This document shows, piece after piece, positions 6,625 through 13,133 of a stretch of 13,133 nucleotides of DNA. The first letter of the stretch is position 1, and each line of letters starts with the position of its first letter. The position numbers and the translations under genes are program-made. The stretch comes from JANXQE01 sp035651635 (lineage in GTDB: Bacteria > Verrucomicrobiota > Verrucomicrobiia > Limisphaerales > UBA8199), in NCBI GenBank assembly GCA_035651635.1, contig DASRFK010000239.1, positions 1 to 13,133 of the forward strand, given 5' to 3'. Under the pieces are notes generated by a model. The model ran no database searches. It saw nothing but the letters and a program-made list of their open reading frames with translations, and was not told the origin of the DNA.

Positions 6625-7945
6625 TTGAAGCCGAATCTTTGCCTGGATTCAAGTCGGTGAGCGCGTGCGCCGCCGCCTCGTACACTGCCTTCAGCGGAAC
6701 TCCGGCCGCGGCCGCTACTTTTTTGCAAGACTCGAATTCCGGTGCGGCCTGGATTACGCGCTCATCGAGTTTGCCCAACTTGACGCTCACCTCGCCGTAC
6801 GCGGTGCGGACCTCGCGCGTTTCGCGGCGTAATTTGCGGCGTTCGGTGGTAGTGCGCCGCACGCCGAAGCTGGTGGTTTGACGCAAAATTAATTCACTGA
6901 ATTTATCCGCTTCATCTTGGGGGCACAGGACCGTCAACAGGACACCTGGTCGATTTTTCTTCATCTGGATTGGCGTGTGAAAAACATCCAAGGCCCCCTG
7001 GGTCAGCGCTAATTCAATGAAGTGACCAAGGATCTCTGAATTGATGTCGTCCAGGTTGCTTTCCAATATCGCCACGGTGTCGGTTTCCCAATCGTGCTGG
7101 CCAGCGGCGACGTCCTGGCGCCCGAGAACCGCTCGTAAGACATTCGGCCTGGTTTTGTTTTCCCGACCGCCGAGCCCAAAGCCGATTTTGTCGGCGATCA
7201 AGCCTTCCATTGGCCCGAAGGATTCGGCGAACTCGGCTACCAAAGCCGCCCCGGTGGGTGTGACCAATTCGTGCGGTTCGTTGCACTGGGTCACAGGAAT
7301 TCCCCGGGCGCCAAGAATGGCCAGCGTCGCCGGTGCGGGAATGGGAAATCGACCATGGGCGCAATCCACCCAGCCGTTTCCATCCGTTACGCGGCTGGCC
7401 ACCAGCCGCGGTTTACCCAGCAGTTCCAGGCTGATGCAGGCTCCAACGATATCCACAATCGAGTCAATCGCGCCCACTTCGTGAAAATGAACTTGCTCGG
7501 GCGCCAATCCATGGATTTTACCTTCAGCAATCGCAATGCGACGGAAGACCCCGATCGCCTTCTGCTTTACCCAGGGTGAGAGGGAGCTGACCGAAATGAG
7601 CTGTTTAATCTCGGTGAACGTGCGCTGGTCCTCGTGACCATGGTCATGGTCATGCGGGTGGCTGTGACCGTGCTCATGCTCGTGACGATGCTCGTGCCCG
7701 TGAACGTGGCTATGCTCGAGTTTTGACTCCTCATGGTGATGCTGCTCATCGGCTAAATGGACGTCAAACTTGGTCCCGGCGATACTGCCTCGCGAGCCGC
7801 GCGTGAAATGGAGGTGAAATCCTTTGACGTTTAACTTGGCCAGTTCGCGCTCGAGAGCTGCAAAGTCAACTCCCAGGTCCAACAGCGCCCCGATGAGCAT
7901 ATCGCCGCTGATGCCGCTGAATAGATCGAGATATAGCGTTTTCAT
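6617..7945 (-). CDS. larC: LarC, nickel-insertion enzyme for the nickel-pincer cofactor
   Basis: A 442-residue LarC (DUF111 family). In Lactiplantibacillus, LarC is a CTP-dependent cyclometallase that inserts nickel into pyridinium-3,5-bisthiocarboxylic acid mononucleotide, the last step in making the lactate racemase cofactor. The N-terminal signature YLDLFSGISGDMLIGALLDL spans residues 5-24. HFHEVGAIDSIVDIVG lies in the first half, and the C-terminal catalytic part has LESNLDDINSEILG and MKKNRPGVLLTVLCP. Residues 69-104 contain 17 histidines, with His at every second position from 78 to 104; this is a likely metal-binding tract. In L. plantarum the gene is split into larC1/larC2 and joined by ribosomal frameshifting; here it is one continuous frame. 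It lies 19 bases after larB and overlaps the Trm112-like gene by 8 bases. The start is ATG 7945 with a weak ribosome site. Confidence 0.95.
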   Translation of the reverse strand: MKTLYLDLFSGISGDMLIGALLDLGVDFAALERELAKLNVKGFHLHFTRGSRGSIAGTKFDVHLADEQHHHEESKLEHSHVHGHEHRHEHEHGHSHPHDHDHGHEDQRTFTEIKQLISVSSLSPWVKQKAIGVFRRIAIAEGKIHGLAPEQVHFHEVGAIDSIVDIVGACISLELLGKPRLVASRVTDGNGWVDCAHGRFPIPAPATLAILGARGIPVTQCNEPHELVTPTGAALVAEFAESFGPMEGLIADKIGFGLGGRENKTRPNVLRAVLGRQDVAAGQHDWETDTVAILESNLDDINSEILGHFIELALTQGALDVFHTPIQMKKNRPGVLLTVLCPQDEADKFSELILRQTTSFGVRRTTTERRKLRRETREVRTAYGEVSVKLGKLDERVIQAAPEFESCKKVAAAAGVPLKAVYEAAAHALTDLNPGKDSASNG

Positions 7946-7964
7946 TCAGGGAAGGTTCCGCCGC

Positions 7965-8753
7965 TCACTCACCCGCGGCCAAGGAATTGATTTGGCTGGC
8001 CGCATAGCCGGCCCCAAAGCCGTTATCGATGTTCACCACGGTCATGCCGCTGGCACAGCTGTTGAGCATGCCGAGCAGAGCGGCCAGGCCGCCAAAATTC
8101 GCACCGTACCCGATGCTGGTGGGCACGGCAATTACCGGCCGGGCAACCAGGCCCGCCACGACGCTCGGAAGCGCCCCTTCCATCCCGGCCACGACTATCA
8201 CCACGTTGGCCGCGCGAATCGTTTCCAATCGTCCGAACAAGCGATGCACCCCCGCCACCCCCACATCGGATACTGTTTCCACCTGGTTGCCCATGATGTC
8301 GGCTGTTACGGCCGCTTCCTCGGCTACCGGCAGATCGCTGGTTCCGGCGCAGACCACGGCAATGGTCCCCGCCCGTTTGGGCAGCGGCTTCCGATCCACC
8401 GTCAGGCAGCGGGCCAGTTGGTGGTGGACGGCGTCTTTGAACTTTTTACGAAACGCCCGGGCATGCTCGGCGGTCGCGCGAGTGACCAAGACCCGCTTTT
8501 CGTGCTCGATTAACTTCGCGGCAATGCGAACGACCTGGTCGGGGGTCTTGCCGGCGCCAAAAATGACCTCAGAAAATCCCCGGCGCAAGCCGCGGTGAGT
8601 GTCCAGTTGGGCGAAACCCAGGTCCATGACTGGCGCGGTTTGAAAAGCGGCGAGCACCTTGTCGCGTCCCAATGCGCCGGCGCGAAATCCTTCCAACAAT
8701 TTAATGGCCTCGGTCGTGGTCACGTGCCGCAACCTGCCACAGCTTCGGGTCAT
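7965..8753 (-). CDS. larB: LarB, nickel-pincer cofactor carboxylase/hydrolase
   Basis: A roughly 250-262-residue LarB. This enzyme carboxylates the pyridinium ring of nicotinic acid adenine dinucleotide and hydrolyses its phosphoanhydride, the first step of nickel-pincer nucleotide synthesis. The N-terminal region contains LDTHRGLRRGFSEVIFGAGK, typical of LarB. The C-terminal PurE-like domain shows AVVCAGTSDLPVAEEAA, SDVGVAGVHRL, VAGMEGALPSVVAGL, PTSIGYGANFGGLAALLGML and NIDNGFGAG. The start is uncertain. ATG 8753 is given (262 residues; GTG 8759 is also possible), but GTG at 8723 gives MTTTEAIKLLEGF, which matches the usual LarB N-terminus better and has a weak AGG upstream. larC follows after 19 bases. 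No larE (sulfur insertion) or larA is present in this window, so the pathway must be completed elsewhere. Confidence 0.94.
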   Translation of the reverse strand: MTRSCGRLRHVTTTEAIKLLEGFRAGALGRDKVLAAFQTAPVMDLGFAQLDTHRGLRRGFSEVIFGAGKTPDQVVRIAAKLIEHEKRVLVTRATAEHARAFRKKFKDAVHHQLARCLTVDRKPLPKRAGTIAVVCAGTSDLPVAEEAAVTADIMGNQVETVSDVGVAGVHRLFGRLETIRAANVVIVVAGMEGALPSVVAGLVARPVIAVPTSIGYGANFGGLAALLGMLNSCASGMTVVNIDNGFGAGYAASQINSLAAGE

Positions 8754-8796
8754 GGTCACGCCGGAAAGTCAACCGGTGGGTCACGGGTCAGAAGGT

Positions 8797-9306
8797 TCAA
8801 CTCGAATCGCGGTGATGAAAGAGCCGCTCCCGGTTTTCCAGCAAGTACCAAACGATGATCACGTTCAGCACCATAATCACAAACACGATTCTGGAGAATC
8901 GGTGAACCAACTCGTAGACCTCAATCGGTATAAAGAAGGCCGATTCGCCAATGGCCAACCAACCGGCCCAGCTGACGCGAAAAATCAACCCTGTTCCTTC
9001 AACGAGCGAGAACAGGCTGTACACCAGCGTCCCGATCGCCACATGCAGCACCTTGCTCTCGGTCAATTGCCCGACTTGAATGGCAACATCCGCGAAGAAT
9101 TTGCTTTCCGGATTTACCCTGAGAAAATGCAGGAAACGGCGATACTCGTACGGCAGATCGTTATCCGACAGCGCATACGCAATGAAGGCAAGGCTGAGAA
9201 AAAAAGCGCCCTTCAACAACTTCATCGCAATAATTGCGTAGAGTGTCGGCGCCCGATTCTTGACGACCTTGTGATCGGTTTTGTTTGTCTCGCCCGCTGA
9301 GATCAA
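8797..9306 (-). CDS. DUF2127 family integral membrane protein
   Basis: A 169-residue predicted inner-membrane protein with about four hydrophobic segments: residues 20-46 (LYAIIAMKLLKGAFFLSLAF), 87-109, 113-130 and 138-157. The patterns KLLKG, LVEGTGLIFR.SWAGWLAI and FIPIEVYEL are characteristic of DUF2127, whose function is unknown. I chose TTG at 9306 because a near-perfect Shine-Dalgarno, GAGGAGG (9317-9311), lies 4 bases before it and the site falls right after the glyS stop (9329). An in-frame ATG at 9366 exists but would place the first 20 codons inside glyS and add a region without family similarity. It sits between glyS and larB on the same strand, with 43-73 bases to larB depending on the larB start. 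No direct link with nickel can be shown. Confidence 0.85.
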   Translation of the reverse strand: MISAGETNKTDHKVVKNRAPTLYAIIAMKLLKGAFFLSLAFIAYALSDNDLPYEYRRFLHFLRVNPESKFFADVAIQVGQLTESKVLHVAIGTLVYSLFSLVEGTGLIFRVSWAGWLAIGESAFFIPIEVYELVHRFSRIVFVIMVLNVIIVWYLLENRERLFHHRDSS

Positions 9307-9328
9307 GTTGCCTCCTCGAGGCAAAGTT

Positions 9329-11128
9329 TTAACGAATTTTCGACGACAAAAGCCCCACCAGTTCATTAATGCGCACGCGTTGCTGCGTCATCGCATCCCG
9401 GTCTCGCAGGGTCACCGTATCCTTCAATTCGGGGCCCTGTTCGCCAAGTGTTTCGAAATCAATTGTGACCCCAAAAGGGGTGCCGGCTTCGTCCTGACGG
9501 CGATAGCGGCGGCCGATCGCGCCGGCCTCATCGTAAAACACACTCAGATGAGGCCGCAACAAATCCCGCACTTCTTTGGCTTTCTGCACCAACTCGGGCT
9601 TGTTCTTGAGCAACGGAAACACGGCCACCTTCAGGGGGGCGATGCGTGGATGAAACTTCAGGACGACGCGGGACTCCAGCTTGCCTTTATCATCCGGGGC
9701 CTGATCTTCGCAATAGGCATTGCAGATCAGCGCCAGGGCCAAGCGATCCACCCCGGCCGAAGGCTCGATCACGTGGGGAACATAATACCCTTTGCTCAAG
9801 GCCTCCGCGTCTTGCTGAGCAAGCTTTTCTGCTTTCTCGCCCGGTTCGCCGGCCTTGGTCAGATATTTCAATCGCGCCTGGCGGTAGCGCTCAGACAATT
9901 CGAGTTGCTTTTCCGGACTCAGTTTTGGCCAGGCGGCTTTCAGTTCTTCGTCGAAAACGGCCATCGTTTTGCCAGTGAACCTTTGGTGCTGGCTCAGGTC
10001 GAAGTCGCTGCGCGCCGCAACGCCCTCGAGTTCCTCACCCGTCAACTCGCCCTGCTCGTCGCGTTTGCTAAAGGGGAACTTGTACAAAATATCGACCGTC
10101 GCCCGTGCGTAGTGGGCCAGTTCATCGGGTTTCTGCCAGTACTCGACCAGGGATTGGCGCGGCAAACCGATGCTCTCATAAAACCGCAGTCGCTCTTCGA
10201 CCCAGTACTGATGCCAGATTTGCCAGCCCCAATCCGGCTGCGGCTCTCCCGGATGTCCGGGACCCGCCGGCTGAGACACCTTGCCGTAGATCGCTTCGAC
10301 CGCCTCGTCTGGGCGAATGAAAAATTCGAGTTCCATCTGCTCGAACTCACGAGAGCGAAAAGTGAAGTTCCGCGGATTGATTTCGTTCCGGAAAGCTTTT
10401 CCCATTTGGGCAATGCCGAAAGGAACCTTTTGGCGCGACACTTCCAAAACATTCTTGAACTGCGCGAAAATCGCTTGGGCCGTCTCCGGCCGCAAATAGG
10501 AAATATTTTCGGCGCTCTCGACTGGCCCGACGTAGGTCTTGAGCATCAGGTTGAAGGGCCGCGGCTCAGTGAGCAGGCTGCCATTCTCGGGGTTGTAACG
10601 GATGCTCTGTTCGACCGCTTCAGAGCGTTCGCCTTGCAGTTCGGGATTTTGCAACCCGCGTTGCTCGTAGAACTGCCGGGCGGCTTTGCGGGCGCTCTCA
10701 GGGGGCTTGCCGCGCGGCACCAAAACCGAAAAGGCGTCCTTCGATTCCTTGCCCTGGGCCTGGTCACGGGCGCCAGTATAGAAATACGCAATGCCGCTCT
10801 GCGGCTCCACTTGATCCGCGCGAAAACGTTTCTTCGTCAGCAGGCAATCCACCATCAAATCGCTGAAGGTTGAAGTGTGGCCGCTGGCCTCCCAAATCCG
10901 CGGATGCATGATGATGGTGGCTTCGAGTCCCACCACGTCGTCGCGCAATCGCGTCATGGAGCGCCACCAGCATTCCTTGATGTTGCGCTTGAGTTCGGCT
11001 CCCAGCGGACCGTAATCCCAGAAACCATTCAAGCCGCCGTAAACTTCCGAAGACTGGAAAATGAACCCGCGCCGCTTCGAGAGCGAGACGATCTTCTCCA
11101 TCAATTCGCTCGTCTTCTGATCAGCCAT
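9329..11128 (-). CDS. glyS: Glycyl-tRNA synthetase, alpha2 (eukaryote/archaea-like) type
   Basis: A 599-residue class IIa synthetase that charges tRNA-Gly with glycine; it is essential and cytoplasmic. The N-terminal part has RRGFIFQSSEVYGGLNGFWD (residues 19-38) and DYGPLGAELKRNI. Class II motif 2 lies at about 236-265 (PFGIAQMGKAFRNEINPRNF and FRSREFEQMELEFF) and motif 3 at about 452-466 (VIEPSAGVDRLALAL). The anticodon-binding domain starts near 495 (IAPLKVAVFPLL) and includes GRRYRRQDEAGTPFGVTID. The zinc-binding cysteines often seen in this type are replaced: DCLLTKKRFRAD stands where DCxxCKxRxRAD is common, and NPENGSLLTEPRPFN where CPxCG precedes the TEPRxFN motif. ATG 11128 is preferred over the upstream TTG at 11149, which lacks a usable ribosome site. 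It is the probable first gene of the leftward cluster. Confidence 0.97.
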   Translation of the reverse strand: MADQKTSELMEKIVSLSKRRGFIFQSSEVYGGLNGFWDYGPLGAELKRNIKECWWRSMTRLRDDVVGLEATIIMHPRIWEASGHTSTFSDLMVDCLLTKKRFRADQVEPQSGIAYFYTGARDQAQGKESKDAFSVLVPRGKPPESARKAARQFYEQRGLQNPELQGERSEAVEQSIRYNPENGSLLTEPRPFNLMLKTYVGPVESAENISYLRPETAQAIFAQFKNVLEVSRQKVPFGIAQMGKAFRNEINPRNFTFRSREFEQMELEFFIRPDEAVEAIYGKVSQPAGPGHPGEPQPDWGWQIWHQYWVEERLRFYESIGLPRQSLVEYWQKPDELAHYARATVDILYKFPFSKRDEQGELTGEELEGVAARSDFDLSQHQRFTGKTMAVFDEELKAAWPKLSPEKQLELSERYRQARLKYLTKAGEPGEKAEKLAQQDAEALSKGYYVPHVIEPSAGVDRLALALICNAYCEDQAPDDKGKLESRVVLKFHPRIAPLKVAVFPLLKNKPELVQKAKEVRDLLRPHLSVFYDEAGAIGRRYRRQDEAGTPFGVTIDFETLGEQGPELKDTVTLRDRDAMTQQRVRINELVGLLSSKIR

Positions 11129-11308
11129 AGGGCGGGGAGTGTTCTCCAACCCCCTCTTGATGTCAAGTTGGCCAGAATTTTTCGGAAGCCATGCGAGAAT
11201 ATGTCAAGTAGGTAAAGACCCCATATCGGGGACACATTGTTGATGGGTATAAACATCCCAGCCCTGAAACGACCCGCCAACAGTAGGAGACTGATCCGCC
11301 CTCAAGCA
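11129..11308. promoter_or_regulatory. Divergent intergenic region with glyS promoter candidate and repeats
   Basis: This 180-base gap separates the glyS start from the small zinc-ribbon gene. On the minus strand, TTGACA (11207-11202) followed after 19 bases by AAAAAT (11182-11177) is a moderate promoter candidate for glyS. A 12-base direct repeat ATGTCAAGTWGG occurs twice, 41 bases apart (11160 and 11201). CCCC and GGGG around 11218-11230 flank ATATC, and GGGTATAAACATCCC at 11245-11259 resembles the hairpin at 2622-2640. Such packed repeats could be operators or remnants of a dispersed element. Confidence 0.35.
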
Positions 11309-11497
11309 ATGGCAGCTTCAGACGCAAAGGATCTTGGCCAAACAGAGTCTGCCGCAGCGCCAGGTCCTGGCACAGATAATTCTCAAAACGAACACTGGCG
11401 TTGGTGCCCACGGTGCGGCCACGAATTGCATAACGATCATTGCAAACTCAAGTGCCCCCATTGCCATTACTTCATGAGCTGTTCGGACTTTGATTGA
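11309..11497 (+). CDS. Small zinc-ribbon protein
   Basis: A 62-residue protein with an unstructured, Ala/Gly/Pro-rich N-terminal half and a compact C-terminal zinc ribbon: WCPRCGHEL (residues 32-40) and CKLKCPHCHYFMSC (45-58). Two CPxC pairs (C33/C36 and C49/C52) are the expected ligands; C45 and C58 are further cysteines. Nothing indicates a catalytic domain, so it may bind nucleic acid or a protein, or serve a metal role. The frame is open upstream to about 11237, giving 86 residues, but the extra part is arginine-rich and lies over intergenic repeats, so I prefer ATG 11309; its ribosome site is weak. Codon pattern, the conserved cysteine layout and the clean stop favour a real gene. It is divergent from glyS and followed by hairpins that probably end its transcript. 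Confidence 0.7.
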   Translation: MAASDAKDLGQTESAAAPGPGTDNSQNEHWRWCPRCGHELHNDHCKLKCPHCHYFMSCSDFD

Positions 11498-11500
11498 ACT

Positions 11501-11546
11501 TGCCGGTTCCCGGGCCCGACAACCGGCAGCGCGGTAAAGCTACCGC
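11501..11546. repeat. Tandem hairpins, REP-like palindromic element / terminator
   Basis: Two perfect hairpins follow the zinc-ribbon stop codon directly. The first is TGCCGGTT (11501-11508) with AACCGGCA (11521-11528), an 8-bp stem with a 12-base loop. The second is GCGGTA (11531-11536) with TACCGC (11541-11546), a 6-bp stem with loop AAGC. Such paired palindromes in an intergenic gap look like a REP/BIME-type dispersed element and could also stop transcription of the zinc-ribbon gene. No T-run follows. Dispersal in the genome cannot be tested from this window. Confidence 0.5.
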
Positions 11547-11661
11547 ATCATGCGGCGTTTCCGTTCGTTTGGCTTTGCCCAATCATCGGTAAAACTGCGT
11601 TGACGGCTTGATTCGCCATTGAAACCTGAATTGCGAAAGTGCTATTGGTGAGGCAATCCGA

Positions 11662-12930
11662 ATGCCCAATGCCGCCTCCCCCACGCCAATAACCGTCACC
11701 GGAACAAGCAGCGCGCGCGAACAATGGCTGGTGCTGGTGGCGGCTTTTTTGGGCTGGATGTTCGACGGCGTAGAGCAAGGTGTTTTTCCTCTCGTGGCCA
11801 GGCCGGCACTACAAGACTTGCTGGGCACGGAAGCTGACGCCGCCATTGGTCCGTGGATGGGCTACATCACCGCGCTTTTTTTGCTGGGAGCGGCGTTGGG
11901 CGGTTTAGTCTTCGGATGGCTCGGCGATCGGATTGGCCGGGTGCGCGCCATGATCTTTAGCATCCTCGCCTACTCGCTGTTTACGGGATGCTGCTATTTT
12001 GCCCAATCAGCGGCGCAACTGGGTCTTTTTCGATTTTTGGCGGCGATTGGCATGGGTGGCGAATGGTCGCTGGGGGTGGCGCTGGTAATGGAGTGTTGGC
12101 CCGAAAAGCACCGACCCCTCCTGGCCGGGGCAATTGGGGCGTCGGCCAATATTGGTTTTGGCCTGCTCGGGTTGCTGGGGATGCTTGCGCACGTGACGCG
12201 CGGCTCGTGGCGCTGGGTAATGCTGGCCGGGGCCGCTCCCGCGCTGCTGGCGCTATTCATTGCTCGGTATGTGCCAGAATCGCGGCGCTGGCGAGAGGCG
12301 GTCCAAGCGGGTACGGAGCGCCCATTGCGGCGTATCTTCTCGGGCACCTTGCGCGCTAGAACGCTGCTCGGCATCGCTTTTGCCGCCATTTCATTGATTG
12401 GGACCTGGGGATCCGTTCAGTGGTTACCGGCGTGGGCCGATCAAATGACTCATGGCCAAAACCGCAACGCAAAAGGCCTCACCCAAACGCTGATTGCCTT
12501 CGGCGCTGTCATTGGTTGTTTCATCGGTCCATGGATTGGAGCGCGCGCGGGCAGGCGACCGGCGTACTTCGTACTATGCCTGATGTCGCTGCTTTCCTGC
12601 GCGGCGCTCTTCCGGCTTGTTTCGGCTTATGGACCTTTTTTCCAAGTGATGAGCTTTGTGGTTGGCGCATCCACGGCAGCGATGTACGGGTGGCTGCCGC
12701 TGTACCTGCCCGAACTCTTCCCGACGGCTGTCCGGGCGACAGGCCAGGGCATCTGTTATAATGCCGGCCGGGTCTTTGCCGCCATCGGTGCGGTGGAGAT
12801 GGGCCAACTGATGGCGTTTTATAGCGGGAGCTATGCCCGAGCCGGTGCAACCATAACTCTGGTCTACGCAATCGGCCTGCTGCTGATTTGGCTGAGTCCC
12901 GAAACCAAAGGCCGGCCGCTGCCGGCGTGA
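11662..12930 (+). CDS. Major facilitator superfamily transporter
   Basis: A 422-residue inner-membrane transporter with about 12 hydrophobic segments. TM1 (about residues 22-40) carries the conserved acidic residue in GWMFDGVEQGVF (D35). The loop 2-3 motif A is GWLGDRIGRVRAM (85-97). RFLAAIGMGGEWSLGVALV (124-142) matches the TM4 pattern of sugar/acid transporters, PESRRW (205-210) ends the first half, and YLPELFPTAVRATGQGICYN (348-367) is the motif typical of the SHS/AAHS-like branch. Members move sugars, aromatic acids or other organic anions by proton symport; the substrate here cannot be named. ATG 11662 is preceded by GTGAGG (11648-11653) at good spacing. The 164-base gap upstream holds hairpins and presumably its own promoter. 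No obvious metabolic partner gene lies beside it. Confidence 0.92.
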   Translation: MPNAASPTPITVTGTSSAREQWLVLVAAFLGWMFDGVEQGVFPLVARPALQDLLGTEADAAIGPWMGYITALFLLGAALGGLVFGWLGDRIGRVRAMIFSILAYSLFTGCCYFAQSAAQLGLFRFLAAIGMGGEWSLGVALVMECWPEKHRPLLAGAIGASANIGFGLLGLLGMLAHVTRGSWRWVMLAGAAPALLALFIARYVPESRRWREAVQAGTERPLRRIFSGTLRARTLLGIAFAAISLIGTWGSVQWLPAWADQMTHGQNRNAKGLTQTLIAFGAVIGCFIGPWIGARAGRRPAYFVLCLMSLLSCAALFRLVSAYGPFFQVMSFVVGASTAAMYGWLPLYLPELFPTAVRATGQGICYNAGRVFAAIGAVEMGQLMAFYSGSYARAGATITLVYAIGLLLIWLSPETKGRPLPA

Positions 12931-12951
12931 AGGCGTGCTACGAACGCCGAC

Positions 12952-12981
12952 ATATTAGGAGTTTCCTGGCGACCCTAATAT
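12952..12981. terminator. AT-rich inverted repeat after the MFS gene, possible terminator
   Basis: ATATTAGG (12952-12959) and CCTAATAT (12974-12981) form a perfect 8-bp stem with a 14-base loop, 22 bases after the transporter stop codon. Within it AGGA (12957-12960) and TCCT (12964-12967) make a smaller competing stem. There is no T-run, so a terminator role rests on position only; an operator or repeat-element end is equally possible. Confidence 0.4.
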
Positions 12982-13042
12982 TCTGACAAAATCCTGAATT
13001 CGGACCATGAACCCGGTCGCTTCTCCTCTAGCTCGTCTCGTG

Positions 13043-13133
13043 CATCTGTGGTAGGCCCCCTTCATCTGTGGTTGCCCCGAATCTGCGGGAAGCCGCTCTT
13101 CATCTGCGGTTGCCCCGAATCTGCGGGGAATCC
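13043..13133. repeat. Degenerate direct repeats with core ATCTGYGG
   Basis: The core ATCTGTGG/ATCTGCGG occurs five times to the window edge (starting near 13044, 13064, 13081, 13102 and 13119), with alternating spacing of about 17 and 21 bases in the last four. A larger unit of 38 bases, beginning TTCATCTG and continuing through TTGCCCCGAATCTGCGGG, is present twice (13061 and 13099) with few differences. There is no open frame of note: ATG 13007 gives only 15 codons. This is a non-coding repeat block that continues beyond the window. Similar ATCTG-type strings are, as far as I recall, dispersed in several environmental phyla; this was not checked. Confidence 0.6.

Noticed and set aside
6617..7945. 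Programmed frameshift in larC as in L. plantarum larC1/larC2
   Set aside because: The gene is one continuous frame containing both N- and C-terminal LarC signatures, so no frameshift is needed.
9281..10873. Long rightward open frame (530 codons) opposite glyS
   Set aside because: It lies wholly antisense to a confidently identified glycyl-tRNA synthetase, has no ribosome site and no recognisable domain; typical mirror frame of a GC-rich gene.
11163..11411. Leftward 82-codon frame upstream of glyS
   Set aside because: It covers intergenic repeats and runs antisense to the zinc-ribbon gene; no domain or ribosome site.
13007..13054. 15-codon open frame starting at ATG 13007
   Set aside because: Too short, no ribosome binding site, and its end lies in the repeat block.
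13043..13133. CRISPR array
   Set aside because: The repeated core is only about 8-10 bases, spacing alternates 17/21 bases, spacers resemble each other and no cas gene is present.

Overview
The window looks like a chromosomal segment of a moderately GC-rich, Gram-negative-type bacterium. The best guess is a member of the Verrucomicrobiota, perhaps related to Pedosphaera/Limisphaerales. This is an inference from several things together: a Tat-exported Gfo/Idh/MocA oxidoreductase, secreted YVTN/YncE-type beta-propellers, an alpha2-type glycyl-tRNA synthetase lacking zinc cysteines, a Trm112-like protein with a long central insert, a tiny CPxC zinc-ribbon protein, and REP-like intergenic repeats. 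No rRNA, tRNA, CRISPR array, insertion sequence or phage gene was seen.

Layout. Positions 1-1894 hold two divergently transcribed secreted beta-propeller genes; the left one is cut by the window edge. Between them lies a 218-base region containing a nested hairpin element. A small VOC-superfamily metalloenzyme gene (1935-2462, minus) converges on the second propeller gene, with a terminator-like hairpin between them. A divergent intergenic region then leads to a rightward pair: a Tat-signal Gfo/Idh/MocA oxidoreductase (2661-4013) and a catalase-peroxidase, katG (4049-6358). The katG frame carries an unusual basic C-terminal tail and overlaps the end of the opposing gene by 13 bases.

Positions 6346-11128 form a leftward cluster read as glyS - DUF2127 membrane protein - larB - larC - trm112-like. 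LarB and LarC are two of the three enzymes that make the nickel-pincer nucleotide cofactor, first described for lactate racemase LarA. LarC here is one uninterrupted reading frame with a strikingly regular histidine tract. LarE and LarA are not in the window. The close spacing of larB/larC and the 8-base overlap of larC with trm112 suggest co-transcription and translational coupling.

The right end carries a 62-residue zinc-ribbon protein (11309-11497), two tandem hairpins resembling a REP-type element, an MFS transporter (11662-12930), an AT-rich inverted repeat, and a degenerate direct-repeat block (13043 to the window end) built on the core ATCTGYGG.

Most of the window is ordinary chromosomal content, and I found no convincing new multi-gene system. 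The points most worth a second look are the KatG tail, the structured leader at 751-810, the LarC histidine tract with its partial lar locus, and the terminal ATCTGYGG repeats.
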